In this document: positions 1 through 8,709 of the stretch, in pieces | How positions within the stretch are numbered: position 1 is the stretch's first letter | Layout: every line of letters starts with the position of its first letter | Assembly (NCBI RefSeq): GCF_017589465.1 | Contig: NZ_JAELYA010000008.1 | Location: 1 to 64,000 of the forward strand | Length of the DNA stretch: 64,000 nucleotides | Source: Pseudomonas schmalbachii | Lineage (GTDB): Bacteria > Pseudomonadota > Gammaproteobacteria > Pseudomonadales > Pseudomonadaceae | Direction of reading: 5' to 3' | Translations under genes and position numbers: made by a program | The notes under the pieces: generated by a model | Told to the model about the DNA's origin: nothing | What the model saw: the letters and a program-made list of their open reading frames with translations, nothing else | Databases searched by the model: none

Positions 1-106
1 TGAGTCCCCTGAAGGGCCGTCGAAGACTACGACGTTGATAGGTCGGGTGTGTAAGCGCTGTGAGGCGTTGAGCTAACCGATACTAATTGCCCGTGAGGCT
101 TGACCA
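1..106 (+). rRNA. 23S ribosomal RNA, 3' end (partial)
   Basis: The first bases are the conserved 3' end of bacterial 23S rRNA, with the helix-closing GAGCTAACCGATACTAATTG and CCGTGAGGCTTGACC segments. The gene begins outside the window. The end is placed by comparison with the E. coli 23S terminus and may be off by a few bases. It is followed by a 23S-5S spacer of about 140 bases without a tRNA, so this is the distal end of an rRNA operon. Confidence 0.95.
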
Positions 107-249
107 TATAACACCCAAGCAATCTGAGGATTGTGGTGTAGTGGTGAAGTCGACGAACCGAAAGTTCGTGAGAACCGCAAATGACACCGAAAGATCACAT
201 ACCCGAATTGGGGTGAGCGTGAGCGAAAGCCACGAGCATCCGAAAGAAT

Positions 250-368
250 TGCTTGACGACCATAGAGCGTTGGAACCACCTGATCCCATCCCGAACTCAG
301 TAGTGAAACGACGCATCGCCGATGGTAGTGTGGGGTCTCCCCATGTGAGAGTAGGTCATCGTCAAGCA
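250..368 (+). rRNA. 5S ribosomal RNA
   Basis: A complete 5S rRNA of about 119 bases. The terminal helix is formed by GCTTGACGA at the 5' end and TCGTCAAGC at the 3' end. The conserved core GGAACCACCTGATCCCATCC and the CCGAACTCAG loop are present. It is the last gene of the rRNA operon and is followed within ten bases by an intrinsic terminator. Exact ends are inferred from the terminal helix. Confidence 0.96.
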
Positions 369-377
369 CCTATCCCG

Positions 378-414
378 AAACCCCTGGTCAGCAATGGCCG
401 GGGGTTTTGCTTTT
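378..414 (+). terminator. rRNA operon intrinsic terminator
   Basis: AAACCCCTGG pairs with CCGGGGGTTT across a short loop and is followed by a broken T run. It lies just after 5S rRNA, as expected for the end of the operon. Confidence 0.85.
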
Positions 415-470
415 GCGCGCGGAAAAGCCCACGGTTCGCGCCATTGTCATTCGCGGGCTGCAATGCCCAC

Positions 471-545
471 TGTAGGTTGGTGCTGAGCAACGCGAAGCCC
501 AACATTGCCATCGTTGGGCTTCACTGCGCTCAGCACCAATCTACG
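471..545. repeat. REPIN-type repeat, family A (copy 1)
   Basis: Two oppositely oriented arms. Each starts with GTAG followed by GTTGG...CCCAAC, which folds into its own hairpin. The left arm is at 472-504 and the right arm ends CTACG at 545. The arms pair over about 33 bases with some mismatches. It lies between the rRNA terminator and the pstS Pho boxes. The GTAG foot plus hairpin matches the structure known for REP sequences recognised by RAYT transposases. No RAYT gene is in the window. Confidence 0.85.
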
Positions 546-577
546 CGGGTTATGGCCCCGCCACGTAGTTGCGTAGG

Positions 578-637
578 CTGTCATCGAAATGTCGCAATGA
601 CTGATGGCATTTCATCCAACTGTCACATTCGCGTCAT
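578..637 (+). promoter_or_regulatory. Two Pho boxes upstream of pstS
   Basis: Two matches to the PhoB 7-4-7 direct-repeat box. One is CTGTCAT-CGAA-ATGTCGC at 578-595; the other is CTGTCAC-ATTC-GCGTCAT at 620-637. They are 70-130 bases before the pstS start, so pstS is expected to be induced by PhoB under phosphate limitation. The sites are seen directly; regulation is inferred from the well-known Pho regulon. Confidence 0.85.
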
Positions 638-706
638 AGAGTCTTCATGCGGCCTGACGATACTGGCCCCCGATCCATCCAACCTATCCTGTTCGAGGAG
701 CAAGGC

Positions 707-1678
707 ATGAAACTCAAGCGTTTGATGGCGGCCCTGACTTTTGTCGCCGCAGGCGTGGGCGCCGCCAGTGCGGTAGCCGCTATCGATCCGGCGCTGCCGG
801 ATTACCAGAAGTCCAGCGGTGTATCGGGCAACCTGTCGAGCGTCGGTTCCGACACCCTGGCCAACCTGATGACCATGTGGGCCGAGGAATACAAGCGCCT
901 TTACCCGAACGTGAACATCCAGATCCAGGCTGCCGGTTCCTCCACCGCGCCGCCTGCGCTGACCGAAGGCACCGCCAACCTCGGCCCGATGAGCCGCAAG
1001 ATGAAGGATGTCGAGCTGCAGGCCTTCGAGCAGAAGTACGGCTACAAGCCGACTGCCATTCCGGTGGCCGTGGATGCCCTGGCGATCTTCGTGCACAAGG
1101 ACAACCCGATCAAAGGCCTGACCATGGCGCAGGTCGACGCGATCTTCTCCGCCACCCGTCTGTGCGGCGGCAAGCAGGAAGTGAAGACCTGGGGTGACCT
1201 GGGCCTGACCGGCGACTGGGCGAACAAGTCGGTCCAGCTGTTCGGCCGTAACTCGGTGTCCGGCACCTACGGCTACTTCAAGGAAGAAGCGCTGTGCAAA
1301 GGCGACTTCAAGCCGAACGTCAACGAGCAGCCGGGTTCGGCCTCGGTGGTGCAGTCGGTCAGCCAGTCGCTGAATGGCGTGGGCTACTCCGGCATCGGCT
1401 ACAAGACCGCCAGCGTGAAGACCGTCGCCCTGGCCAAGAAGGATGGTGCCACCTTCGTCGAGGATAACGAGCAGAACGCCCTGAACGGCACCTACCCGTT
1501 GTCCCGCTTCCTCTACGTCTACGTGAACAAGGCGCCGAACAAGCCGCTGGAACCGCTGGAAGGCCAGTTCCTCAAGATGGTCCTGTCCAAGACCGGCCAG
1601 CAAGTGGTCGTGAAGGACGGCTACATCCCGCTGCCGTCCAAGGTCGCGGAGAAGGCGCTGAAGGAACTGGGCCTGTAA
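707..1678 (+). CDS. pstS: Phosphate ABC transporter, periplasmic phosphate-binding protein
   Basis: A 323-aa phosphate-binding protein of the Pst transporter that captures phosphate in the periplasm and hands it to PstC/PstA. The start is the ATG at 707, eight bases after GAGGAGCAAGG. The N-terminus is a typical Sec signal (MKLKR, then a hydrophobic run ending ASAVAA near residue 25). The mature part carries the PstS phosphate-site motifs [16 protein letters not shown] and [13 protein letters not shown] stem-loop region separates it from pstC, so pstS can be transcribed alone at a high level. Two Pho boxes precede it. PAO1 counterpart PA5369 (from memory). Order and spacing match the complete pst operon that follows. 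Confidence 0.96.
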   Translation: MKLKRLMAALTFVAAGVGAASAVAAIDPALPDYQKSSGVSGNLSSVGSDTLANLMTMWAEEYKRLYPNVNIQIQAAGSSTAPPALTEGTANLGPMSRKMKDVELQAFEQKYGYKPTAIPVAVDALAIFVHKDNPIKGLTMAQVDAIFSATRLCGGKQEVKTWGDLGLTGDWANKSVQLFGRNSVSGTYGYFKEEALCKGDFKPNVNEQPGSASVVQSVSQSLNGVGYSGIGYKTASVKTVALAKKDGATFVEDNEQNALNGTYPLSRFLYVYVNKAPNKPLEPLEGQFLKMVLSKTGQQVVVKDGYIPLPSKVAEKALKELGL

Positions 1679-1690
1679 CCAGCCCGCGAA

Positions 1691-1769
1691 CCGGGCGGCA
1701 CGGCCGCCCGGCATGGGGTGACGCAACCCCTACAAGGCCCACTGGCGTGGCTCTGCTGGTGGGCTTTGT
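1691..1769 (+). terminator. Stem-loops between pstS and pstC
   Basis: Two hairpins follow pstS. CCGGGCGG pairs with CCGCCCGG (1691-1711). AAGGCCCAC pairs with GTGGGCTTTG (1734-1769), which ends in a short T-rich tract. The second looks like a leaky terminator. It would let the binding protein be made in excess over the membrane components, a common arrangement in ABC operons. The expression effect is inferred. Confidence 0.65.
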
Positions 1770-1770
1770 C

Positions 1771-1799
1771 GCGTCACCGGCATGTCATCTTTCTGTCAC
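1771..1799 (+). promoter_or_regulatory. Pho box with three half-sites before pstC
   Basis: Three half-sites in 11-base register: GCGTCAC at 1771, ATGTCAT at 1782 and CTGTCAC at 1793. A possible -10 hexamer TAGGGT lies at 1810-1815, ten bases after the last half-site, which is the expected PhoB-promoter geometry. pstC therefore probably has its own PhoB-activated promoter separate from pstS. Confidence 0.8.
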
Positions 1800-1823
1800 A
1801 CAGAGCCGCTAGGGTGTCACCCC

Positions 1824-4106
1824 ATGAACGACATGGCCAACTCCCCGATGACTTCCAATCCTCCCGAGCGGATCGACTTCAATACGCCGGCGCTGCAACG
1901 CAAGCGGCGCATGCGTGCGCTCAAGGATCGCCTGACCCGCTGGTACGTGCTGGTCGGCGGCCTTGCCGTGCTGGCAGCGATCACCCTGATCTTCTTCTAC
2001 CTCGCCTACGTGGTGCTGCCGCTGTTCCGCGGCGCCGAGCTGGAAGCCCGCCAGCCGCTGACCCCGGCCTGGCTGAAAACTGCCGAAGCCCCGCTGCTGC
2101 TGAGCATCGAGGAGCAGAACCAGGTGGGCATGCGCGTCGCCGCCAATGGCGAGGTGGTGTTCTTCAGCCTCAAGACCGGCGATGAGCTGAGCCGCCAGTC
2201 CCTGAAGCTGCCGGCGGGCAGCCATGTGGTGTCGATCGCCGAGGACCAGCCGGGTCATCCGCTGATTGCCCTTGGCCTGTCCAACGGCCAGGTGCTGGTG
2301 TTCAAGCACACCTACAAGATCACCTACCCGAACAACCAGAAGACCATCACGCCGCACGTCGAGTACCCCTACGGCGAAGCGGCCATCGTCCTGGACAGCC
2401 AGGGCCGTCCGCTGGAACACGTAGCGCTGGCCTCCGGCGACGAAAGCCTGGTGCTGGCCGGTTCCAGCGGCAACCAGATGCTGGTGCTCAGCCTGACCAG
2501 CCAGGAAAACATGCTCACCGGCGAGACGACCCTGGAACAGGAGCAGATCGAGCTGCCGCAGATCGCCGAGCCGGTGAAGGCGATCTACCTGGACCCGCGC
2601 AAGCAGTGGCTGTACGTCATCAACGGCCGCGCCCATGCCGACGTCTTCGACCTGCACAGCCGCCAGCTGAACGGCCGTTACAAGCTGCTCGACGACGCCT
2701 CCGCCGAAGTCACTGCCAGCGGCCAGTTGCTCGGTGGTATCTCGCTGATGATTGGGGACTCCACCGGCGGCATCGGCCAGTGGTTCATGGCCCGTGGCGA
2801 GGATGGCGAACCGCGTCTTTCCCATGTCCGCGACTTCAAGCTGGACGACCAGCCCATCGCCAGCATCGCTTCCGAACAGCGCCGCAAGGGCTTCCTGGCC
2901 CTCGACCGGCAAGGCAACCTCGGCGTGTTCCACAGCACCGCCCACCGCAAGCTGCTGGTGGAAAACGTCGCGCCGGAAGCAGGCCAGATGGCTCTGTCGC
3001 CGCGTGCCAACCGTCTGCTGCTGGAGCAGGGCGGCGAGCTGAAGCGCCTCAGCCTGCACAACCCGCACCCGGAAGTTTCCTGGAGCGCGCTGTGGGGCAA
3101 GGTCTGGTACGAGAGCTATGACAAGCCGGGCTACGTCTGGCAGTCCACCGCTGCGACCACCGACTTCGAGCCCAAGCTGAGCCTGTCGCCGCTGACCTTC
3201 GGCACCCTGAAGGCGGCCTTCTACGCGATGATCCTCGCCGCGCCGCTGGCCATCGCCGCCGCCGTCTACACCGCCTACTTCATGGCCCCGGGCATGCGCC
3301 GCAAGGTCAAGCCGGTGATCGAACTGATGGAAGCGCTGCCGACGGTGATCCTCGGCTTCTTCGCCGGCCTGTTCCTCGCGCCCTATGTCGAAGGCCACCT
3401 GCCGGGCATCTTCAGCCTGCTGATACTGACGCCGCTGGGCATCCTGCTCGCCGGGCTGCTCTGGAGCCGCCTGCCCGAGCGCATCCGCCTGAGCCTGCCG
3501 GCCGGCTGGGAAGCCGCCATGCTGATTCCGGTGGTGCTGGTGGTAGGCGTCTTCGCCCTGTGGATGAGCCCGCACATGGAAGCGGCGTTCTTCGGCGGCG
3601 ACATGCGCCTGTGGATAAGTCATGACCTCGGCATCACCTACGACCAGCGCAACGCCCTGATCGTCGGCCTGGCGATGGGCTTCGCGGTGATCCCGAACAT
3701 CTTCTCCATCGCCGAAGACGCCATCTTCAGCGTGCCGCGCAGCCTCACCTACGGCTCCCTGGCCCTCGGCGCCACGCCCTGGCAGACCCTGACCCGCGTG
3801 GTGATCCTCACCGCCAGCCCGGGCATCTTCTCGGCGCTGATGATCGGCATGGGCCGTGCGGTGGGCGAGACCATGATCGTGCTGATGGCGACCGGCAACA
3901 CCCCGGTGATGGACATGAACATCTTCCAGGGCATGCGCACCCTGGCCGCCAACGTCGCGGTGGAAATGCCCGAATCGGAAGTGGGCGGCACCCACTACCG
4001 CGTGCTGTTCCTCTCGGCGCTGGTACTGCTTTCCTTCACCTTCGTGATGAACACCCTGGCCGAGCTGATCCGTCAGCGGCTGCGGAAGAAATACGCGTCG
4101 CTGTAA
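1824..4106 (+). CDS. pstC: Phosphate ABC transporter permease PstC (long Pseudomonas form)
   Basis: A 760-aa inner-membrane permease, more than twice the length of E. coli PstC. Residues 41-66 form a first membrane helix. Residues 70 to about 450 are a large soluble region with repeated VLVF/LVLAG/YVI strands suggestive of a beta-propeller-like fold. The last 300 residues are the conserved BPD permease with the coupling-loop motif LALGATPWQTLTRVV. The start at 1824 (MNDMANSPM) is chosen because upstream codons lie inside the Pho box. In-frame ATGs at 1833 and 1848 are alternatives, since the proposed -10 ends only nine bases before 1824. It is followed by pstA after 25 bases. The function of the extra domain is not known to me. 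Confidence 0.93.
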   Translation: MNDMANSPMTSNPPERIDFNTPALQRKRRMRALKDRLTRWYVLVGGLAVLAAITLIFFYLAYVVLPLFRGAELEARQPLTPAWLKTAEAPLLLSIEEQNQVGMRVAANGEVVFFSLKTGDELSRQSLKLPAGSHVVSIAEDQPGHPLIALGLSNGQVLVFKHTYKITYPNNQKTITPHVEYPYGEAAIVLDSQGRPLEHVALASGDESLVLAGSSGNQMLVLSLTSQENMLTGETTLEQEQIELPQIAEPVKAIYLDPRKQWLYVINGRAHADVFDLHSRQLNGRYKLLDDASAEVTASGQLLGGISLMIGDSTGGIGQWFMARGEDGEPRLSHVRDFKLDDQPIASIASEQRRKGFLALDRQGNLGVFHSTAHRKLLVENVAPEAGQMALSPRANRLLLEQGGELKRLSLHNPHPEVSWSALWGKVWYESYDKPGYVWQSTAATTDFEPKLSLSPLTFGTLKAAFYAMILAAPLAIAAAVYTAYFMAPGMRRKVKPVIELMEALPTVILGFFAGLFLAPYVEGHLPGIFSLLILTPLGILLAGLLWSRLPERIRLSLPAGWEAAMLIPVVLVVGVFALWMSPHMEAAFFGGDMRLWISHDLGITYDQRNALIVGLAMGFAVIPNIFSIAEDAIFSVPRSLTYGSLALGATPWQTLTRVVILTASPGIFSALMIGMGRAVGETMIVLMATGNTPVMDMNIFQGMRTLAANVAVEMPESEVGGTHYRVLFLSALVLLSFTFVMNTLAELIRQRLRKKYASL

Positions 4107-4131
4107 GCGGCGCATGACGAGGCATACCTCT

Positions 4132-5808
4132 GTGAAACAGAAACAGGAATCCGTCAAAGCGTGGTTCGCCAGCGGTTCGCCCTGGGTGTGGTTGAACGCC
4201 GGTGCGGTGTCCATCGCGGTGATCATGACCATCGGCCTGCTGTCGGTGATCGCCGTGCGCGGTCTCGGCCACTTCTGGCCGGCGAACGTGATCGAGGCGA
4301 CCTACAACGTGCCCGGCGAGGCGCCGAAGACCCTGATCGGCGAGGAAGTGCAGCGCGAGCAGGTGCCGCGCGAGCGCCTGCACAGCGCCGGCCTGCCGGT
4401 GCCGGACAGCGGTCCGCAATTCATGACCCGCGAACTGCTCAAGCTGGGCAACCGCGACCTGTATGGCAGTGACTTCTCCTGGGTGATCGGCGAGTGGCTG
4501 GGCGATGTCCGCACGCCGGACGATCTGGTCACCCTGGAGCGCCGCGAATACGGCAACTTCTATGGCTACCTGACCAGCGTCAAGGAAGGCGGCAAGGTGG
4601 TCGCCGAAGGGCCGGGCGCCATGGCCGAGCTGCACAAGCGCCTGCAGCGCGTGGATGAGCTCTACGCGCAGGTCTACCAGCTGGAGAAGAAAGACATCGG
4701 CGGCATCAACCACGGCCTGGAGCGCCTGCGTCTGCAGGAACGTGGTCTGCAGTTGCGCAATGAGCTGACCCCAGAGGCCCAGGCCGACCTGGCCGCCAGC
4801 CGCAGCGAGCTGAATGCCCGCTACAAGGTGTTCGAGGAACAACTCGGCGCCCTGCACCAGGAGTTCAACCGCGACAGCGTGGTGATGCGCGACGCCAGCG
4901 GCCAGCAGACCGAGATCAGCCTCGGCAAGCTGGTGCACGCCTATCAGCCGAACGCCATGGGCTACGGCGAGAAGCTCGCCTTCTACTTCAAGAAACTCTG
5001 GGAATTCCTCAGCGACGACCCGCGCGAAGCGAACACCGAGGGCGGCATCTTCCCGGCGATCTTCGGCACCGTGATGATGACCCTGGTGATGGCGGTGATC
5101 GTCACCCCGTTCGGTGTGATCGCCGCGGTCTACCTGCGCGAATATGCCAGGCAGGGGGTGCTGACCCGCATCATCCGCATCGCCGTGAACAACCTCGCCG
5201 GCGTTCCGGCGATCGTCTACGGCGTGTTCGGCCTCGGCTTCTTCGTCTACGTGCTGGGCGGCTCGATCGACCGGCTGTTCTTCCCCGAAGCGCTGCCGGC
5301 GCCGACCTTCGGTACTCCGGGTCTGTTCTGGGCTTCGCTGACCCTGGCGATCCTCGCCGTACCGGTGGTGATCGTCGCCACGGAAGAAGGCCTGGCGCGT
5401 ATCCCGCGCGCGGTGCGCGAAGGTTCCCTGGCGCTCGGCGCGACCAAGGCGGAGACGCTGTGGAAGGTCGTCCTGCCGATGGCCAGCCCGGCGATGATGA
5501 CCGGCCTGATCCTCGCCGTGGCGCGTGCCGCCGGCGAAGTGGCGCCGCTGATGCTGGTCGGCGTGGTCAAGCTGGCTCCGGCGCTGCCGGTGGACGGCAA
5601 CTACCCGTACGTGCACCTGGACCAGAAGATCATGCACCTCGGCTTCCACATCTACGACGTCGGCTTCCAGAGCCCCAACGTCGAGGCCGCGCGTCCGCTA
5701 GTGTACGCCACCGCGCTGCTGCTGGTGATGGTGATCGCCCTGCTGAACTTCTCGGCCATCGCCATTCGTAACCGCCTGCGCGAAAAGTACAAGGCGCTGG
5801 AAAACTGA
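4132..5808 (+). CDS. pstA: Phosphate ABC transporter permease PstA (long form)
   Basis: A 558-aa inner-membrane permease paired with PstC. A membrane helix near residues 18-40 is followed by a soluble insertion of about 250 residues that includes a coiled-coil-like stretch (LHKRLQRVDELYAQVYQLEKK region). The C-terminal 260 residues are the canonical permease with coupling loop LALGATKAETLWKVVLP. I prefer the GTG at 4132 (MKQKQESVKAW) because GACGAGG lies nine bases upstream. An in-frame ATG at 4114 would add six residues but has no ribosome-binding site. Like PstC it is longer than the enterobacterial protein, so both subunits carry extra domains. It sits between pstC and pstB. Confidence 0.93.
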   Translation: MKQKQESVKAWFASGSPWVWLNAGAVSIAVIMTIGLLSVIAVRGLGHFWPANVIEATYNVPGEAPKTLIGEEVQREQVPRERLHSAGLPVPDSGPQFMTRELLKLGNRDLYGSDFSWVIGEWLGDVRTPDDLVTLERREYGNFYGYLTSVKEGGKVVAEGPGAMAELHKRLQRVDELYAQVYQLEKKDIGGINHGLERLRLQERGLQLRNELTPEAQADLAASRSELNARYKVFEEQLGALHQEFNRDSVVMRDASGQQTEISLGKLVHAYQPNAMGYGEKLAFYFKKLWEFLSDDPREANTEGGIFPAIFGTVMMTLVMAVIVTPFGVIAAVYLREYARQGVLTRIIRIAVNNLAGVPAIVYGVFGLGFFVYVLGGSIDRLFFPEALPAPTFGTPGLFWASLTLAILAVPVVIVATEEGLARIPRAVREGSLALGATKAETLWKVVLPMASPAMMTGLILAVARAAGEVAPLMLVGVVKLAPALPVDGNYPYVHLDQKIMHLGFHIYDVGFQSPNVEAARPLVYATALLLVMVIALLNFSAIAIRNRLREKYKALEN

Positions 5809-5815
5809 TCAGTCG

Positions 5816-5840
5816 CCGCAGGCCCATTGCAGGCCTGCGG
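5816..5840 (+). other. Perfect hairpin between pstA and pstB
   Basis: CCGCAGGCC at 5816 pairs with GGCCTGCGG ending at 5840, a nine-base perfect stem with no T run. It lies eight bases after the pstA stop and 25 bases before pstB. It is more likely an mRNA-processing or stability element than a terminator. Confidence 0.55.
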
Positions 5841-5865
5841 CCCGTAGCCTCCGAAGGAGACTCAC

Positions 5866-6702
5866 ATGCAACAAGAATCCCATACCCACGGCATCGACAT
5901 CAGCGCGCTGGGCCGTGGCAAGCGTCCGGGGATGATCCTCGAGAACGAGCCGGTGGCCCTCGAAGTGCCCGGCCTGAACCTGTTCTATGGCGACAAGCAG
6001 GCACTGTTCGACGTCGGCATGAACATCCCCAAGCAGCGCGTGACCGCCTTCATCGGCCCGTCCGGTTGCGGCAAGTCGACCCTGCTGCGCTGTTTCAACC
6101 GCATGAACGACCTGGTCGACGGCTGCCATGTGAAGGGCGAGATCCGCCTCGACGGCCACAACATCTTCGCCAAGGGCGTCGATGTCGCCGAGCTGCGCCG
6201 CCGCGTCGGCATGGTGTTCCAGAAGCCCAACCCGTTCCCCAAGAGCATCTACGAGAACGTGGTCTACGGCCTGCGCATCCAGGGCATCAACAAGAAGCGC
6301 GTGCTCGACGAGGCCGTGGAGTGGGCGTTGAAGGGCGCCGCGCTGTGGGATGAAGTGAAGGACCGCCTGCACGAATCCGCCCTCGGCCTCTCCGGCGGTC
6401 AGCAGCAGCGCCTGGTGATCGCCCGCACCATCGCGGTGGAGCCGGAAGTCCTGCTGCTCGACGAGCCCTGCTCGGCGCTCGACCCGATCTCCACCCTGAA
6501 GATCGAAGAGCTGATCTACGAGCTGAAGTCGAAGTTCACCATCGTCATCGTCACCCACAACATGCAGCAGGCCGCGCGGGTTTCCGACTACACGGCGTTC
6601 ATGTACATGGGCAAGCTGATCGAATTCGGCGACACCGACACGCTGTTCACCAATCCGGCGAAGAAGCAGACAGAGGATTACATCACCGGGCGTTACGGTT
6701 GA
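5866..6702 (+). CDS. pstB: Phosphate ABC transporter ATP-binding protein
   Basis: A 278-aa cytoplasmic ATPase that powers phosphate import through PstC/PstA and takes part in signalling to PhoR. Walker [10 protein letters not shown] is at residues 64-72, the ABC signature LSGGQQQR at 175-182 and Walker B VLLLDEP at 195-201, followed by the switch histidine in VTHN. The start ATG has AAGGAG seven bases upstream. The N-terminal extension of about 25 residues before the ABC fold is usual for Pseudomonas PstB. The TGA stop lies inside the left arm of the palindrome that separates pstB from phoU. Confidence 0.97.
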   Translation: MQQESHTHGIDISALGRGKRPGMILENEPVALEVPGLNLFYGDKQALFDVGMNIPKQRVTAFIGPSGCGKSTLLRCFNRMNDLVDGCHVKGEIRLDGHNIFAKGVDVAELRRRVGMVFQKPNPFPKSIYENVVYGLRIQGINKKRVLDEAVEWALKGAALWDEVKDRLHESALGLSGGQQQRLVIARTIAVEPEVLLLDEPCSALDPISTLKIEELIYELKSKFTIVIVTHNMQQAARVSDYTAFMYMGKLIEFGDTDTLFTNPAKKQTEDYITGRYG

Positions 6703-6805
6703 GGCCATGAGAAATCTCCTCTGGCTTTGTCGGCGGAGCTTGCCGTACTGGATGTACTGTCGGCGCTCCGCCTTCGCGCCAGCGAAGATTTCTCAAGGGC
6801 CTCAA
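6699..6805. repeat. Long inverted repeat between pstB and phoU
   Basis: Left arm TTGAGGCCATGAGAAATCT at 6699 and right arm AGATTTCTCAAGGGCCTCAA ending at 6805 pair with few mismatches. Inside are GGCGGAGC / GCTCCGCC and the symmetric GTACTGGATGTAC. It is not a REP of the GTAG type seen elsewhere in the window. The arm starts within the pstB stop codon. No open frame is supported inside. It probably forms a strong mRNA stem that separates pstB from phoU expression. Confidence 0.85.
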
Positions 6806-6857
6806 TGTTCCAGGTGAGACCGGATAAAAGAACTTCGCACCTTTCAAGGGTTTGCAC

Positions 6858-7586
6858 ATGATCAACAAAGAAAGCCTCACCCATCACATCTCCCAGCAGT
6901 TCAACGCCGAGCTGGAGGATGTGCGCAGCCACCTCCTGGCCATGGGCGGGCTGGTGGAGAAACAGGTCAACGACGCGGTCACCGCGCTGATCGACGCCGA
7001 CTCCGGCCTCGCCCAGCAGGTGCGCGAGATCGACGACCAGATCAACCAGATGGAGCGCAACATCGACGAGGAATGCCTGCGCATCCTCGCCCGTCGCCAG
7101 CCGGCGGCCTCCGACCTGCGCCTGATCATCAGCATTTCCAAGTCGGTGATCGACCTCGAGCGCATCGGCGACGAGGCCTCGAAGATTGCCCGCCGCGCCA
7201 TCCAGCTCTGCGAGGAAGGCGAGGCGCCGCGCGGTTACGTCGAGGTCCGGCATATCGGCGGACAGGTGCGCAAGATGGTCCAGGATGCGCTGGACGCCTT
7301 CGCCCGCTTCGACGCCGACCTGGCGCTGTCGGTGGCGCAGTACGACAAGAATGTCGACCGCGAGTACAAGACCGCCCTGCGCGAACTGGTGACCTACATG
7401 ATGGAAGACCCGCGGGCGATCTCGCGGGTGCTCAGCATCATCTGGGCGCTGCGCTCGCTGGAACGCATCGGCGACCACGCGCGCAACATCGCCGAACTGG
7501 TGATCTACCTGGTGCGCGGCACCGACGTGCGCCACATCGGCCTGACGCGCATGCAGGAAGAAGTGCAGAGCGACAAGAAGCAGTAA
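6858..7586 (+). CDS. phoU: Phosphate transport regulator PhoU
   Basis: A 242-aa all-helical cytoplasmic regulator that couples Pst transporter state to PhoR inhibition. It has two PhoU repeats, each with the E/D-rich metal-binding signature: LERIGDEASKIA near residues 100-110 and LERIGDHARNIAE near residue 202. The start is the ATG at 6858, seven bases after AAGGG; the TTG six bases upstream has no such spacing. It is the last gene of the pst operon, separated from pstB by a long palindrome. PAO1 counterpart PA5365 (from memory). Confidence 0.96.
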   Translation: MINKESLTHHISQQFNAELEDVRSHLLAMGGLVEKQVNDAVTALIDADSGLAQQVREIDDQINQMERNIDEECLRILARRQPAASDLRLIISISKSVIDLERIGDEASKIARRAIQLCEEGEAPRGYVEVRHIGGQVRKMVQDALDAFARFDADLALSVAQYDKNVDREYKTALRELVTYMMEDPRAISRVLSIIWALRSLERIGDHARNIAELVIYLVRGTDVRHIGLTRMQEEVQSDKKQ

Positions 7587-7610
7587 CTGCCGCGCACGTC
7601 GGCTTCTCAC

Positions 7611-7693
7611 GTAGGTTGGCGCTGAGCGCAGCGAAGCCCAACATCGGCTCGGCGCTGCATCGTTGGGCTTCGCAAGCTCAGCGCCAACCTACG
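7611..7693. repeat. REPIN-type repeat, family A (copy 2)
   Basis: The left arm starts GTAGGTTGGCGCTGAGCGCA at 7611 and the right arm ends CCAACCTAC at 7692. The arms are near-perfect reverse complements around a loop of about 18 bases. It lies 25 bases after the phoU stop and probably acts as the 3' boundary of the pst transcript. Confidence 0.88.
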
Positions 7694-7806
7694 TCCTCCA
7701 GATACACATTCTGGCGACCGGGGTCACAGGCCGACTGCCGGTAGCTCGCAGCGGCCGGGGCACGCTGCTAGTCTTGCGGCGTCGCATACCTATAACCAGA
7801 GCCGAC

Positions 7807-8706
7807 ATGCTGGGACGCCTTATCTTCTTCTGTGGCCTGTTGGCCACCATGGGGCCGGCCGCGGCCGTGACCATCTACAAGTACACCGACGCCAATGGCG
7901 TAGTCACCTACACGGACAAGGCCGTGGCGGGTGCGCAGGTGTTCGTGTTCCGCGACCGCATGGTCGAGCACCTGGAAAACCAGGTGAAACTGGAAACGAA
8001 GAAACACGCCGGCGGCGAAACCCTGCAGGTGCGCAACGACCTGTTCGCCCCGGTCGAGGTCGAGTTGCGCATCGGTGGTGCGCAGAATGCCGTGGGTGTG
8101 CCGGACGCGCCGATCCGCTGGGTGCTGCCGCCGCGCAGCACCATCCGCCTCGCCACCCTGGCGCCGCGCGATCCGGCCAGGCCCATGCAGTACAAGCCCA
8201 AACTGCGCTACGCCCTCGGCGATCCGCGCCTGCAGCCGCAGTTCTTCAGGTATCCGCTGCCGTGGCGCGGCGGGCCGTTCCGCCTGAGCCAGGGGCCGAA
8301 CGGCAAGTACAGCCACTTCACCCCGAAAGGCCGCTACGCCATCGACATCGCCATGCCCGAAGGCACGCCGATCGTCGCCGCGCGCGGCGGCATGGTGGTG
8401 AAGGTGGAGAACAGCCAGAGCGGCCGTGGCAACAATCCGTCCGGCAACTTCGTGCGCGTCCTGCATGACGACGGCACCATGGGCGTCTACCTGCACCTGA
8501 TGCGCGGCTCGGTGCTGGTCCGCGAGGGCCAGCGCGTTGGCATCGGCACGCCGCTGGCGCGCTCGGGCAACACCGGCAACAGCAGCGGCCCGCACCTGCA
8601 CTTCGTGGTGCAGCGCAACGTCGGCCTGGCGCTGGAATCGATCCCGTTCGACTTCGCCCAGCCGGTGGACGAACTGCCGAACTTCGCGGTGGGTGGGGAT
8701 AACTGA
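7807..8706 (+). CDS. Secreted M23-family (LytM-type) peptidase with DUF4124-like N-terminus
   Basis: A 299-aa exported protein. The signal peptide (MLGRLIFFCGLLATMGPAAA) is followed by a DUF4124-like segment YKYTDANGVVTYTDK and a central beta region. The C-terminal LytM domain carries the metallopeptidase pattern: the histidine-to-aspartate motif around GRYAIDIAMPEGTPIVAA and the HLHF motif near residue 268. It probably cleaves peptidoglycan cross-links or regulates amidases in the periplasm. The start at 7807 is chosen because it gives a clean signal peptide; the open frame extends upstream into the REPIN. It corresponds to a conserved Pseudomonas gene next to phoU. Substrate unknown. Confidence 0.88.
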   Translation: MLGRLIFFCGLLATMGPAAAVTIYKYTDANGVVTYTDKAVAGAQVFVFRDRMVEHLENQVKLETKKHAGGETLQVRNDLFAPVEVELRIGGAQNAVGVPDAPIRWVLPPRSTIRLATLAPRDPARPMQYKPKLRYALGDPRLQPQFFRYPLPWRGGPFRLSQGPNGKYSHFTPKGRYAIDIAMPEGTPIVAARGGMVVKVENSQSGRGNNPSGNFVRVLHDDGTMGVYLHLMRGSVLVREGQRVGIGTPLARSGNTGNSSGPHLHFVVQRNVGLALESIPFDFAQPVDELPNFAVGGDN

Positions 8707-8709
8707 AGA

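Noticed and set aside
1809-4232. An 807-codon minus-strand open frame opposite pstC
   Set aside because: Shadow of pstC with low-complexity Gln/His/Arg composition and no homology features.
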